From contig NZ_JACCFE010000002.1 of the NCBI RefSeq assembly GCF_014256275.1, forward strand, positions 1,426,001-1,490,000: a stretch of DNA of 64,000 nucleotides. Direction: 5' to 3'. Origin of the DNA: Rhodococcus sp. 4CII. GTDB taxonomy: Bacteria; Actinomycetota; Actinomycetes; Mycobacteriales; Mycobacteriaceae. A model generated the notes under the pieces. It had not been told where the DNA came from and ran no database searches. It worked only from the letters and a program-made list of their open reading frames with translations. Both the position numbers and the translations under genes were made by a program. Below, piece after piece: positions 1 to 9,757 of the stretch. Every line of letters starts with the position of its first letter. Position 1 is the first letter of the stretch.

Positions 1-59
1 TTCGGACTCTACCGGTGCCGCGTGGACACCCGCCAGACGAGGCCGGTCCGGCGTGGCGG

Positions 60-1202
60 TCAGGCCACGGACCGCGTGACGGTGAACTTGGGGTTGCGCC
101 CGACGACGTCGGTCGTGCCGACGAGCCGCTGCAACCGTCCCCGGTACCCGAGATGGGAGTTGTAGACGGTCCACAGCTCGCCGCCGGGCCGGAGCACGCG
201 GCCGGCTTCGGCGAACATCTTCGACGCACCACCGGTGTGGACGGCCGCTCCGACGTGGAACGGCGGGTTGCACAGGACGACGTCCTGACTGTCCGTGCCG
301 AGCGTGGACATGGCGTCGTCACGCAGTGTGCTCACCCGGTCGCCGAAACCGTTGGCGCGCGCGGTCGCCGCCGCCGATGCCACCGCCGCGGACGACTGGT
401 CGGTGGCGATCACCGACACGTCCGGCAACAGCCGGGCGAGGCTGACAGCGAGAATGCCCGTTCCACATCCGAGGTCGACGGCGGTGCGGGCACGGGGGTT
501 CACGCGGGGCAGGAAGTCGAGGAGGTACCGGGTCCCGATGTCGAGTTTGGCGCCGGCGAACGCGGCCCCGTACGACACGACGTCCAGCCCGATGTCGGCG
601 AGGTGATCGGTGACGGGGTACGTCTGCTCCGCCGGCGCGGCGGGACCGCTCGCGGTCAGCACCCGCGACTTCTGCCTGCCGAGGCTGGCGCGGACGGCGG
701 AGAACGAGCGGCCGAGGACGTCGTTCATGGCGGTGGAGATGTGTTTGTCGCGGCCACCGGCGTAGACGACGACGGACGGATCGGCGTAGCGGGCGATGTT
801 CTCGGCGATCTCGGTGAGCTCGCTCAGACTCCGCGGAAGTTGCATCAACACGACCGTCGCGCCGCCCAGCAGTTCCTCGCCGAGCGCGCACGACCGGTAG
901 CGGTCGGACAGACCGGTCGTCTCCGCGTTGGCGGCCAGGGCCAGCTCACCGGTCAGCGGGTCCTGGTGCACGCGGATTCCGGTGACACCGTGCGCCGCCG
1001 CGGCACCGAGGGTGAGGGCCCCGTAGTGGTCGCCGATCACGGCGACCGTCCCGGCGCGGGCCACGGACAGGTCCGCCTCGGCCTCGTCGAGGATCAGCCG
1101 GTCGGCGGCATCGACGGCCACCAGGTTGGGGCCCTCGACATCGGGGCGGCGACGCAGGCGGGCGAACAGCGCGTCCCGGTCGGACAATTCGGAGCCGTGC
1201 AC
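60..1202 (-). CDS. RsmC/RlmG-like class I SAM-dependent RNA methyltransferase
   Basis: A 380-residue protein starting at GTG 1202. The C-terminal half has a clear SAM-binding motif (DLGCGTG, about residue 243) followed by NPPF, the catalytic motif of N6-adenine/N2-guanine methyltransferases; the N-terminal half looks like the degenerate duplicated domain found in RsmC/RlmG. By family it would methylate a guanine N2 in 16S or 23S rRNA in the cytoplasm; which rRNA cannot be told from sequence. The start lies one base after the stop of the nitroreductase gene upstream, so the two are probably co-transcribed. The 59 bases downstream to the window edge show nothing gene-like. Confidence 0.8.
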   Translation of the reverse strand: MHGSELSDRDALFARLRRRPDVEGPNLVAVDAADRLILDEAEADLSVARAGTVAVIGDHYGALTLGAAAAHGVTGIRVHQDPLTGELALAANAETTGLSDRYRSCALGEELLGGATVVLMQLPRSLSELTEIAENIARYADPSVVVYAGGRDKHISTAMNDVLGRSFSAVRASLGRQKSRVLTASGPAAPAEQTYPVTDHLADIGLDVVSYGAAFAGAKLDIGTRYLLDFLPRVNPRARTAVDLGCGTGILAVSLARLLPDVSVIATDQSSAAVASAAATARANGFGDRVSTLRDDAMSTLGTDSQDVVLCNPPFHVGAAVHTGGASKMFAEAGRVLRPGGELWTVYNSHLGYRGRLQRLVGTTDVVGRNPKFTVTRSVA

Positions 1203-1203
1203 G

Positions 1204-1911
1204 CTACTCGGACACCCACTGCGCGACGTCGGCTACGGATTCGCGGTCGGTGCGGAAACCGTTGACGGGGTTCTCCGCGTCGGGGTAGCCGAAGGAGATG
1301 GCGCAGACGACGCGGCGGTCCTCCTCGAGCCCGAAGAACTCGTGGATGAACCGCGAACTGCCGGCGAGCGCGGCCTGGGGAATGGTCGCGACTCCGAGGC
1401 TCTGCGCGGCGAGGAGGAACGTGTCGACGTACAGCCCGCAGTCGACGGCACCGTACGTGCCGAGCGCTTCGTGGGTGGTGACGATCGCGACGTGCGGAGC
1501 CCCGAAGAGGTCGAAGTTCTTCATCGTCTGCTCGGCCGACGCGGCGCGGTCGCCGGCCGCGATGCCCACGCTGGCGTACAGCTGCATGGCGCATTCCCGG
1601 CGGCGCCGCTTGTGCGCGCCTGTGTATTCGCGAGGGAAGTCGAAGTCGGATTCCTGCGGGTGGGTGCGCACGTACTGCGCCAGCCCGGCGCGGAACCGCT
1701 CGGTGCCCTCCCCCTCGGTGATCGCGACCTGCCACGGCTGCGTGTTGCACCACGACGGCGTCTGCTGCGCGAGCGCGAGGATCCTCTCGATCACGTCGCG
1801 GGGTACCTGTGTCGGCAGGTAGGCCCTGCAACTGATTCGCGCGTCGAGGAGCTGGGCCAGGGTCTGCTCGGCCGTGCTCGTGTCCACAGTCGCCATGCCG
1901 GTATCCGTCAC
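1204..1911 (-). CDS. Nitroreductase-family flavoprotein
   Basis: A 235-residue protein with the nitroreductase fold signature: an N-terminal arginine-rich FMN phosphate segment (residues about 25-35, LLDARISCRAY), TPSWCNTQPW near residue 50, and a C-terminal GYPDAENP segment. These FMN enzymes reduce nitro groups, quinones or enones with NAD(P)H; the substrate here is unknown. GTG 1911 is chosen because GAGGAG lies about ten bases upstream; the internal ATG 1896 has no such site. It is the first gene of a two-gene unit with the methyltransferase and is divergent from the kinase gene. It lies outside the steroid island, so a role there is only possible. Confidence 0.85.
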   Translation of the reverse strand: MTDTGMATVDTSTAEQTLAQLLDARISCRAYLPTQVPRDVIERILALAQQTPSWCNTQPWQVAITEGEGTERFRAGLAQYVRTHPQESDFDFPREYTGAHKRRRRECAMQLYASVGIAAGDRAASAEQTMKNFDLFGAPHVAIVTTHEALGTYGAVDCGLYVDTFLLAAQSLGVATIPQAALAGSSRFIHEFFGLEEDRRVVCAISFGYPDAENPVNGFRTDRESVADVAQWVSE

Positions 1912-2007
1912 CGTCGAATTCTCCTCGGGTCTACTCGTTCTCGAACACGCTCTCGGTGTCGTGCGGTCGCGATATGCTGGCGTCAGTGCACCGAGAAGGT
2001 GATTGGA

Positions 2008-5000
2008 TTGAGTGTGCCACGACCCCCGGAAAGCAGTTCCGGGCCGACCGACTCGGATCCGCAGGCAACCAGGCGGATCGTCGTGACCGACATCGTCGCG
2101 GAGCTGTCGGCGGAAGGGTTCGACGATGCGCGCGAGATCGGCCGGGGAGGGTTCGGGGTCGTCTACCGCTGCCTCCAGACGGCCCTCGACCGCACCGTCG
2201 CGATCAAGGTGCTGTCCTCCGATCTGGAGGGCGAGGACCGCGAACGGTTCCTGCGGGAACAGCGCGCGATGACAGGGCGGCGAGGACCGCGAACGGTTCC
2301 TGCGGGAACAGCGCGCGATGGGGAAACTGTCGGGTCATCCGCACGTGGTGGACATCCTGCAGTCCGGGGTGACGCGCAGCGGCAGGCCCTACATCGTGAT
2401 GCCGTACCACCCGCGCAATTCGCTCGACGCCTGGATTCGCCGTGAGGGTCCGCTGCCGTGGACCGAGACGCTGCGCGTCGGGGTGAAGCTCTCCGGCGCC
2501 CTCGAGACCGCGCACCGGCTCGGCACCCTGCACCGGGACGTGAAGCCGGCGAACATCCTGCTCACCGGTTACGGCGAACCGCAGCTGACGGATTTCGGGA
2601 TCGCGCGCGTCTCCGGTGGGTTCGAGACGACGTCGAGCATGATCACCGGTTCGCCGGCGTTCACCGCCCCGGAGGTGCTGCGCGGCGACCCGCCGTCGCC
2701 GGCGTCCGACGTCTACGGTCTGGGCGCCGCCCTGTTCTGCCTGCTCACCGGTCATGCCGCGTTCGAGCGGCGCAGCGGGGAGCGGCTCGTGGCGCAGTTC
2801 CTCCGGATCGCCACCCAGCCCGTGCCGGACCTGCGGGGTGAGGACATTCCCGACGACGTGTGCGCCGCCATCGAACGGGCCATGTCCGAGGACCCGGCCG
2901 ACCGACCGGTCTCGGCGGCCGAGTTCGGCCAGGAACTGCGCGACATCGAACGCAGGCACGGGCTCGACGTGGACGAGATGGCGCTGCCCGCCGCGGCCGA
3001 TGAGTTTCCGCGCACCGAGCACACCTCGTCTCCGACCACGCAGGCGTCGACGTCCGGGCACAATCGCAGCTACCGCAGGCGGTCGGGCGCCACCCCGCCG
3101 AGCGCCGCCGCCCGATTCCGGCCGCCGACCCCGATGCGTTCTCTGGTGGAGCGCACCCGCCTCCTGGATCTGCTCCGGCTGGGTCAGCGCAGGCGACTGA
3201 CCCTCATCCACGCACCCGCCGGCTTCGGGAAGAGCACCGTGGCCGCCCAGTGGCGCGACGTCCTGATCGAGGACGGCGCCGCTGTCGCGTGGCTGACGGT
3301 GGACAACGACGACAACAACGTGGTGTGGTTCCTGTCCCACCTGGTCGAAGCGATCCGCCGGGCGGATCCGACCCTCGCGGACGAGCTGGGTCAGGCACTC
3401 GAGGAGAACGGGGCCGAAGCGGAACGGTACGTCCTGACGTCGCTGGTGAACCAGGTCCACGACAGCAGACGCCATGTGGTGGTGATGATCGACGACTGGC
3501 ATCGCGTCACGTCTCCGGAGACGATCGCCGCGATGGACTTCATCCTGGAGAACGGCTGCCACCACCTGCAGATGGTGGTGAGCAGTCGAACCCAGGCGGG
3601 GCTCCCGCTCGCCAAGATGCGGGTGCGCGACGAACTCGTCGAAATCGACTCCGCGGCTTTACGTTTCGACCTCACCGAGTCGCAGCGATTTCTGGTCGAC
3701 CTCGGCGGACTCCATTTGGAGGACTCCGACGTGGAAGCGCTGGAGGAGACCACCGACGGCTGGGTGGCGGCGCTGCAGCTGGCGTCGCTGTCGCTGCGGG
3801 ATCGCGCCGACCCGGGCGATCTCATCCGGCACATGTCGGGGCGCCATCATGCGATCGGCGAGTATCTGGCGGAGAACGTGCTCAGCACGCTCGAGCCCGC
3901 GCTGCTCGACTTCATGCTGGCCACGTCCGTCACCGAACGACTCTGCGGCGACCTCGCCTGCGTCCTGGCGAACGTGACCCGCGGCCAGGCCCTGCTCGAA
4001 CAGGTCGAATCCCGCGACCTGTTCCTGCGCAGTCTCGACGAGGACAGGGAGTGGTTCGAGTACCACCACCTGTTCGCCGAGTATCTCCGCCGGCGCCTCG
4101 AACGTGATCATCCGTCCCGCGTGGAGGACCTCCACCGCGCGGCGGCGCACTGGTTCGCCGACCGCCACTACGTCAGCGACGCAGTGGATCACGCACTGGC
4201 GGCGGGCGACCGCGACATGGCCGTCGCGGTGGTCGAGGAGCAGGGAATGTACCTGGTGGAGCACTCGCGGATGGTCGCGCTCCTCGGTCTGGTCGACAAG
4301 TTGCCGCGGCCGTTGGTCGAGTCCAGTCCCCGCATCCAGATCGCGGTCGCGTGGGCGAACATCCTGCTGCAACGGGTGGCACCGACGTTGCGCGCGCTGT
4401 CGCTGGTGTCGTCGGCGCTCGAATCCTCGGCGTTGAGCGAATCCGAGCAGGCGGACATCCGGGTGGAGGCCGACATCGTCCGCGCGGTGATCGCCGTGTC
4501 GTCCGATCGCGTCGCGGGGGTGCCCGACCTGATCGCGGAATGTCTGGCCCGGCCGGAAACCCTGCGGGCGTGGGTGGTTTCGGCGGGGTCCAATCTCGCG
4601 TCGGCCGTCGCGATCGCCCGTTTCGATTTCGTGGAGGCCCGCCGCCTGCAGGAGTGGGCGGCCGGGTATCACCAGCGGACCGTCGGACCGTTCAGTTCGA
4701 TGTACGGCTACTGCTTCGCCGGAATCGCAGCGATGGAGCAACTCGACATCGTCGCCGCCGAGGACAACTTCCGGCTGGCCGTGCAGACCGCCACGAAATC
4801 GACCGGAATCCATTCGCACGCCGCGCGTCTCGCGGGAGCGCTGCTGGGCGAGCTGATGTACGAGCTGGGTCACCTCGACGAGGCCGAGCGGCTTCTCGAC
4901 GAGAGCTACGAACTCGGGCCCGAGGGCGGCATCGTCGACTTCATGATCGCCCGCTTCGTGACGGGCGCACGGCTGAAAGCGGGACGCGGCGACCTCGTGT

Positions 5001-5560
5001 CCGCTGCCCGCCACCTCGACGAGGGAGCGTCCGCGGCGGCGTCACTCGGGCTCCCCCGGCTGCGGGCCCGGGTGGAGAACGAGCGGGTCAGGCTCGGCCT
5101 GCCCGCGTCGCCACAGCCTCCGCCCATGGACGGAAAATCCACCCGGGTACCAGATTTCGGCTTTGCCGAGATCGTCGCACAACTCGACGACGCCACCGAG
5201 ATCCGGACGCTGTCGGCCACCGACCCCGATGCCGCGTGCCGCCGCGCGGAGGAGTGGGTGCGCCGGGTCGAGCGGGAGAGCAGGCCGAGGGCGGCCATGC
5301 AGGCCAACCGCCTGCTCGTCGCGTGCCTGGTGGCAGCGGGCCGGATCGACGAGGCGAAACCGGTGCTCGCCGCGGTCGCCGCGACGTGCGCGCGAATAGG
5401 CTTCGTGCGCTATCTGATCGACGGCGGCCCGCGGGTGGTGCCGGCGCTGACGGCGCTCCTCGAGGATCTGCACGCCGGCCGCTGGCAGTCCGAGTGGCCG
5501 GACGTCCCGGCGGACTTCCTGGCCGCGGCGCTGGAGACCGCGACGCCGATCGAGAGTTAG
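2008..5560 (+). pseudogene. PknK-like Ser/Thr kinase fused to MalT-type ATPase, frame-disrupted
   Basis: The N-terminal kinase lobe is read in one frame to about 2271 (GRGGFG loop near 2142, AIKVL lysine near 2203) and the rest in another from about 2318 (HRDVKPANILL near 2531, DFGIA, APEVL). A STAND-type ATPase follows (GFGKST Walker A at 3221-3238, VVVMIDDW Walker B near 3480) and a long helical-repeat tail; no C-terminal HTH is visible. Joined, it would be about 1165 residues, like mycobacterial PknK. The break is a 42-bp direct repeat of 49-bp period inside the kinase lobe; removing one unit restores LREQRAM-GKLSGH. TTG 2008 follows GAGAAGG by 8 bases; GTG 1999 and 2014 are alternatives. 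A protein starting near 2318 would lack the ATP-binding loop and its lysine. An assembly error is possible. Confidence 0.8.
2230..2320. repeat. 42-bp direct repeat with 7-bp spacer (49-bp period)
   Basis: Bases 2230-2271 and 2279-2320 are identical over 42 bp and are separated by ACAGGGC. The period of 49 is not a multiple of three, so the second copy shifts the kinase frame. The upstream frame reads DRERFLREQRAM; the downstream frame resumes directly after the second copy as GKLSGHPHVV. Only the unit itself is repeated; flanks differ. This looks like a recent duplication or a sequencing/assembly artefact. Confidence 0.95.
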
Positions 5561-5609
5561 CACGACCTTTCTGCCACGAAGAGCACCCGCCGCGACCTAT
5601 CGTGGACTG

Positions 5610-6338
5610 ATGACCGATCCATCGCCCCAGGACGGGCCGCGGTTCAGTGGTCTGCGCGCCATGTTCGTCAACTGCACCCTCAAGCGGTCCCCCGACGTGA
5701 GCAACACCCAGGGGCTCATCGACCGCAGCGTCGGCCTGATGGAGAAGGAAGGCGTCACAGTCGACCAGATCCGGGCGGTGGACCACGACATCGCGACCGG
5801 CGTGTACCCCGACATGACCGAGCACGGATGGCCGAGCGACGAATGGCCGCAGCTGTTTCAGCGAGTGCTGGACGCCGACATCCTCGTCCTCGCCGGCCCG
5901 ATCTGGCTGGGCGACAACGGTTCCGTCACCAAGCAGGTGATCGAGCGGCTGTACGGGTGCTCGTCGCTGCTCAACGACCACGGCCAGTACGCCTACTACG
6001 GGCGCGCGGGTGGCTGCCTGATCACCGGGAACGAGGACGGTGTGAAGCACTGCGCGATGAACATCCTGTACAGCCTGCAGCATCTCGGATATGTGATCCC
6101 ACCGCAGGCGGATGCCGGGTGGATCGGTGAGGCCGGCCCCGGCCCGTCGTACCTCGACGAGGGGTCGGGTGGTCCCGAGAACGATTTCACCAATCGCAAC
6201 ACCACGTTCATGACGTACAACCTGATGCACACGGCGGCGCTGCTGAAAGCGGCCGGCGGATTCCCGGTGTACGGGAATCAGCGTTCGGAGTGGGACGCGG
6301 GATGCAGGCCCGACTTCGCCAACCCGGACTACCGCTGA
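5610..6338 (+). CDS. Flavodoxin-fold NAD(P)H-dependent FMN reductase-like protein
   Basis: A 242-residue protein with a flavodoxin-like core: an N-terminal strand and phosphate loop (MFVNCTLKRSPDVSNTQ, about residues 18-34), ADILVLAGPIWLGD near residue 90, and TKQVIERLYG. This is the pattern of the NADPH-dependent FMN reductase/flavodoxin_2 group, which binds FMN and transfers electrons or reduces quinones. Start ATG 5610. It is followed 24 bases later by the amidotransferase on the same strand, so the two may share a transcript. Substrate unknown; no link to the steroid genes is visible. Confidence 0.75.
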   Translation: MTDPSPQDGPRFSGLRAMFVNCTLKRSPDVSNTQGLIDRSVGLMEKEGVTVDQIRAVDHDIATGVYPDMTEHGWPSDEWPQLFQRVLDADILVLAGPIWLGDNGSVTKQVIERLYGCSSLLNDHGQYAYYGRAGGCLITGNEDGVKHCAMNILYSLQHLGYVIPPQADAGWIGEAGPGPSYLDEGSGGPENDFTNRNTTFMTYNLMHTAALLKAAGGFPVYGNQRSEWDAGCRPDFANPDYR

Positions 6339-6362
6339 GTCGTCCGGCCGGAAGGGAACGTC

Positions 6363-7232
6363 ATGTGCCGGTTGTTCGGGTTGTCCGCCGCCCCGCATCG
6401 TGTCCGCGCCTCGTTCTGGCTGCTGGACGCACCCGACAGTCTCGCGCAGCAGAGCCACAGGGAACCCGACGGCACCGGTCTCGGAACCTTCGCGGAGGAC
6501 GGAACTCCCCTGGTGGAGAAGCAGCCTCTCGCGGCGTACGAGGACGCGGAGTTCGCACAGGAGGCGAAGCATCGGTACTCGGCCACGTTCGTCGCGCACA
6601 TCCGTTTCGCGACCACCGGCGAACTGCTTCCGCAGAACACGCATCCCTTCGCTCAGGCGGGCCGCGTGTTCGCCCACAACGGCGTGGTCGAGGACCTACC
6701 GAAACTCGAGGCCGAACTGGGCACCGATCTGAGCCTCGTCCGCGGCGACACCGACTCCGAACGCGTCTTCGCACTCGTGACCCGCGAGATCGGCCGCAAC
6801 GGCGGCGACGTCACCGCCGGCATCACCGCGGCCGCCCGCTGGCTGGCCGACAACGTGCCGATCTACGCGCTCAACATCCTGCTGACCACGCCCGGCGAAT
6901 TGTGGGCGCTGCGGTACCCGGACACCCACGATCTCCTCTTCCTGGAGCGGCGCGCCGGTGGTCCGAGCGGTGGCCGCCACCTCCAGCACGCGAGTACCCC
7001 CGGCAGGATCCGCGCCAGGTCCGAGCATCTCGTCGACTATCCGGCGGTGGTGGTCGCCAGCGAGCAGATGGACGAAGATCCGGGCTGGACACCGCTGCAA
7101 CCGGGCGAACTGCTGCACGTCGACCGCGACCTCGGCGCTACTCGCGAGCTGATCGTCGGTCACCCGCCGCGGTACCCGATCCGCCTCGAAGACCTCAACG
7201 CCCGCGCCGCCGCGGCGCAGACGGAGAAGTAG
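6363..7232 (+). CDS. Class II glutamine amidotransferase (YafJ/EgtC-like)
   Basis: A 289-residue Ntn-hydrolase. Cys2 after the initiator Met (MCRLFGLSA) is the expected N-terminal nucleophile; HIRFATTGE (about 78-86) and FAHNGVVED (about 103-111) are the glutamine-binding and oxyanion motifs of the GATase_2 fold. No second synthase domain is fused, so it belongs to the stand-alone group that includes YafJ and EgtC (gamma-glutamyl hydrolysis in ergothioneine synthesis). No egt genes are nearby, so EgtC function is not supported by context. It ends at a hairpin shared with the convergent small secreted-protein gene. Confidence 0.8.
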   Translation: MCRLFGLSAAPHRVRASFWLLDAPDSLAQQSHREPDGTGLGTFAEDGTPLVEKQPLAAYEDAEFAQEAKHRYSATFVAHIRFATTGELLPQNTHPFAQAGRVFAHNGVVEDLPKLEAELGTDLSLVRGDTDSERVFALVTREIGRNGGDVTAGITAAARWLADNVPIYALNILLTTPGELWALRYPDTHDLLFLERRAGGPSGGRHLQHASTPGRIRARSEHLVDYPAVVVASEQMDEDPGWTPLQPGELLHVDRDLGATRELIVGHPPRYPIRLEDLNARAAAAQTEK

Positions 7233-7245
7233 CACAGCCGCACGG

Positions 7246-7282
7246 CGATTCGCCGGTAAACGCGCGGGAAACCGGCAAATCG
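7246..7282. terminator. Hairpin between convergent genes
   Basis: Inverted repeat CGATTcGCCGGT / ACCGGCaAATCG with a 13-base loop and one mismatch. It lies between two convergent stop codons (7232 and 7309) and has no T-run, as is usual for actinobacterial terminators. It could serve both strands. Confidence 0.6.
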
Positions 7283-7308
7283 GTGCGCGGCAGTCGGCGG
7301 ATCGTGAG

Positions 7309-7608
7309 CTAACGGACCGACATGCCCGGCTGAGTCTGGATCCTGCCCGGACCGTTGTTCACGACTCCCGACTTGCCGACCGTCCACTCGCCGTCCGCTC
7401 CGCACACCAGGGCGCCGTTGCGATCGCCGGGCTTGCCGTGCGTCACCGTCTCGTTGCCCTGGGAGTCCGTGTTCACGATCGGGCAGAAACCGGAGGGTCC
7501 GTTCGGGCCGATGGGCTCGGCGTGAGCGACCGTGGCTGCTCCGAATGCACCGAGGATCGGCAGGGTGGCGAGGGCGATGGCGGCGGCGGTGCGACGGGCG
7601 TTGATCAT
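7309..7608 (-). CDS. Small secreted protein, unknown function
   Basis: A 99-residue product with a typical Sec signal peptide: positive start (MINARR), hydrophobic core to about residue 25, and AHA|EP as likely cleavage site. The mature part is about 70 residues, has two cysteines (SGFCPIV and ALVCGADG) that could form a disulfide, and no domain I recognise. ATG 7608 is chosen because GGGAGAA precedes it by five bases; a longer frame upstream lacks a signal-peptide start. It is probably monocistronic. Function unknown. Confidence 0.65.
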   Translation of the reverse strand: MINARRTAAAIALATLPILGAFGAATVAHAEPIGPNGPSGFCPIVNTDSQGNETVTHGKPGDRNGALVCGADGEWTVGKSGVVNNGPGRIQTQPGMSVR

Positions 7609-7719
7609 TCGGTTTCTCCCGGGGTGGTGATCGAGTGGGGTGTGTCGGTGACAGGTACTACTCTGCCCACGCCGGAGCATCTTTCGAAGCACCCCCAGGG
7701 GTGGAGTCACCCCACCCGG

Positions 7720-8769
7720 TCAGAACTCGATCCGCACGTGTCCGCTGACGGGACGGGCCTGGCAGGCGAGAATGTATCCGCTCGCGATGTCCTCGGGATC
7801 GAGGATCGACGCGTTGTCCATGTCCACTTCGCCCTCCACCACCGTGCATGCGCAGGAACCGCATTCGCCTTCGCGGCAGGAGTAGGGGACGTCGAGCCCC
7901 TTCGACAGCATGACATCGACGAGCGTCGCCGTGCGTGGCCAGCTCAGGTTGTGCGCCTCGCCGTCGAGTCCCACCTCGACCGTCGACGCCTCTCCCGTGT
8001 CCGGCAGTTCCTCGACGGCGACCTCCGCGAAGGGATCGCCGGACAGCGACGTGAACACCTCGGCGTGCACCCGGTCCCGTGGGACGCCGGCGAGTGCGAG
8101 CGCCTCGTGGATCGCGTCCATGAACGGCCGCGGTCCGCACAGGTAGGCCCGGTGGTGCCGGAACCGGTCCGACAGCGTGACCAGCTGCCGCGGCGTCGGC
8201 AGTCCCTGCACGCTTTCGAGCCAGTGCACGACGGTCAGCCGATCCTCGTGGCGGGCCGCGAGGCCCCGCAACTCGTCGGCGAAGATGATCGACGTTTCGT
8301 CCCGATTGGCGTAGACGAGAACGACTTTCCCGCCTCCTTCGCTGAGCGCCGACTTGAGGATCGACATCACCGGGGTGATTCCGCTGCCCGCGGCGAACAG
8401 GATCAGGTCCTCGTCCAGACTGGCCGGGGTGAACACTCCCGCGGGGGGCAGAACCTCGATGCGGTCGCCGACGCCGACGTTGTCGCACAACCAGTGCGAG
8501 CCGTAGCCGCCGGCGGTGCGTTTGATCGTCACCTTCGGAAGGGCGTCCGTGAACGGCGAACTGGCGAGCGAGTAGCACCGGGCGACGGATCCCGTCCGGT
8601 CACTCGGGATCCGCAGCGTGAGGAACTGCCCGGGCTTGTACGCGAATTCGGGCCGCCACTCGTCCGGGACGTCGAAGACCAGCGACCGGGCGTCGGACGT
8701 CTCCTCCACGACAGCGGCCACGGTGACCACTACTGATCGCGAACTGCGTGGTGTTTCAACGGTCGTCAT
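7720..8769 (-). CDS. kshB: 3-ketosteroid 9-alpha-hydroxylase reductase subunit KshB
   Basis: A 349-residue ferredoxin-NAD reductase. Order: FAD-binding barrel with RCYSLASSP (64-72), NAD domain with GSGITPVMS (130-138), and a C-terminal plant-type [2Fe-2S] domain with Cys298, Cys303, Cys306 and Cys336. This is the KshB architecture and length. It passes NADH electrons to the Rieske oxygenase KshA (31268-32431), which hydroxylates C9 so that ring B opens. Related reductases (PaaE, HmpA-like) share the fold; the steroid context favours KshB. It stands alone on the minus strand, over 20 kb from kshA, with no copy of the island operator motif upstream. Confidence 0.85.
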   Translation of the reverse strand: MTTVETPRSSRSVVVTVAAVVEETSDARSLVFDVPDEWRPEFAYKPGQFLTLRIPSDRTGSVARCYSLASSPFTDALPKVTIKRTAGGYGSHWLCDNVGVGDRIEVLPPAGVFTPASLDEDLILFAAGSGITPVMSILKSALSEGGGKVVLVYANRDETSIIFADELRGLAARHEDRLTVVHWLESVQGLPTPRQLVTLSDRFRHHRAYLCGPRPFMDAIHEALALAGVPRDRVHAEVFTSLSGDPFAEVAVEELPDTGEASTVEVGLDGEAHNLSWPRTATLVDVMLSKGLDVPYSCREGECGSCACTVVEGEVDMDNASILDPEDIASGYILACQARPVSGHVRIEF

Positions 8770-8875
8770 CGCGACGGTGCCCTCTCGGTACGGTAATTCG
8801 ATCCTGCCGAAACTAGTGCAGATCGGCGGCGCCGTCCGCAGGCCTTCCCGCTGGGCGGGACCTCGACCGTCACCG

Positions 8876-9637
8876 TCATCCCCAGCGGGACTGCCCGCCG
8901 TCCAGCGGGATGGTCGCCCCGGTGAGGTAGCCGGCGTCCTCGCCGACGAGGAAGACGACGGCCCGGCCGATGTCGGATTCGGGGTCGCCGACGCGGCCCA
9001 GCGGGATACCTGCCACGAATTCCGCCGCCTCGTCCGGATTGCTGTCCATCCACCGCGCGAGGGCCGGGCTCTTCGCGTGCGGTGCGACGGACAGCACCCG
9101 GATGCCGTCCCGCCCCCATTCGCACGCCGCCGACCTGGTCAGCGAGCGCATCCCCTCTTTGACCGAACCGTAGGCGCCGTAGTTGCTCGCGTCCCAGCGC
9201 ACGGCCGCCGACGTGACGAGGTTGACGATCACGCCGCCGCCGCGTGCCTTCATGTGCGGATGGCACGACTGCATCATGCGCAGCGTCGCGAGCGGTCCCG
9301 TGGCGAACGACCGCTCGTACTCCTCGTCGATCACCGACAGGATCGGTCCCGGCCTGCTGTCGTTGGCGTTGTTGACCAGGATGTCGACGCCGCCGAACAT
9401 GTCCACCGTCCTTGCGACCGCGGCCTCGATGTCCTCGCGCCTGCTGACGTCGCACGCGACCGGCTCGCTGCGTGCACCGAAGTCCGCAAGCATCCGGCAG
9501 GTGGTGTGCAGTTTCGACTCCGTCCGCCCCGCGACGGCGATCGCCGCGCCCTCCTTGGCGAGCGCCAGGGCGATGCCCTGCCCGATTCCCTGCCCCGCAC
9601 CCGTGATCAACGCAACCTTGCCGTCGAGCTTGCTCAT
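8876..9637 (-). CDS. Short-chain dehydrogenase/reductase
   Basis: A 253-residue classical SDR: cofactor motif TGAGQGIGQG (about 11-20), LVNNAN in place of the usual NNAG, catalytic YGSVK (about residue 152), and a C-terminal DGGQSRWG. Such enzymes oxidise or reduce hydroxyl/keto groups with NAD(P). ATG 9637 is chosen because the protein then starts with MSKLDGKVALIT as usual. It is divergent from another SDR at 9758, with a palindromic operator candidate between. Likely substrates are hydroxysteroids or hydroxyacyl-CoAs of the pathway, but this is inferred from context only. Confidence 0.8.
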   Translation of the reverse strand: MSKLDGKVALITGAGQGIGQGIALALAKEGAAIAVAGRTESKLHTTCRMLADFGARSEPVACDVSRREDIEAAVARTVDMFGGVDILVNNANDSRPGPILSVIDEEYERSFATGPLATLRMMQSCHPHMKARGGGVIVNLVTSAAVRWDASNYGAYGSVKEGMRSLTRSAACEWGRDGIRVLSVAPHAKSPALARWMDSNPDEAAEFVAGIPLGRVGDPESDIGRAVVFLVGEDAGYLTGATIPLDGGQSRWG

Positions 9638-9665
9638 GGCCACTCCCGTTCCTCTACTATCGCAC

Positions 9666-9679
9666 CAAGCATTTGCTTG
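9666..9679. promoter_or_regulatory. Perfect 14-bp palindrome between divergent SDR genes
   Basis: CAAGCA-TT-TGCTTG, two perfect 6-bp arms, lies 29 bases upstream of the minus-strand SDR start (9637) and 78 upstream of the plus-strand one (9758). Its form fits TetR-family operators. It differs from the 15-bp motif found elsewhere in the island and from the KstR and KstR2 boxes as I remember them. Confidence 0.55.
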
Positions 9680-9757
9680 CTTCCGGCGTCCGTGCCGATT
9701 ACCCGATCTCATTCGAGCGCCTGAAATCCTCGCGCTCCCTTACCCCGAAGGCCTCCC

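Noticed and set aside
8793..8806. TCTCGGTACGGTAA upstream of kshB, resembling the 15-bp operator
   Set aside because: It is one base short of the consensus and has no divergent partner gene; not enough to count as a site.
8808..8821. AACTAGTG upstream of kshB as a possible KstR half-site
   Set aside because: Only half of the palindrome matches the KstR box as I remember it.
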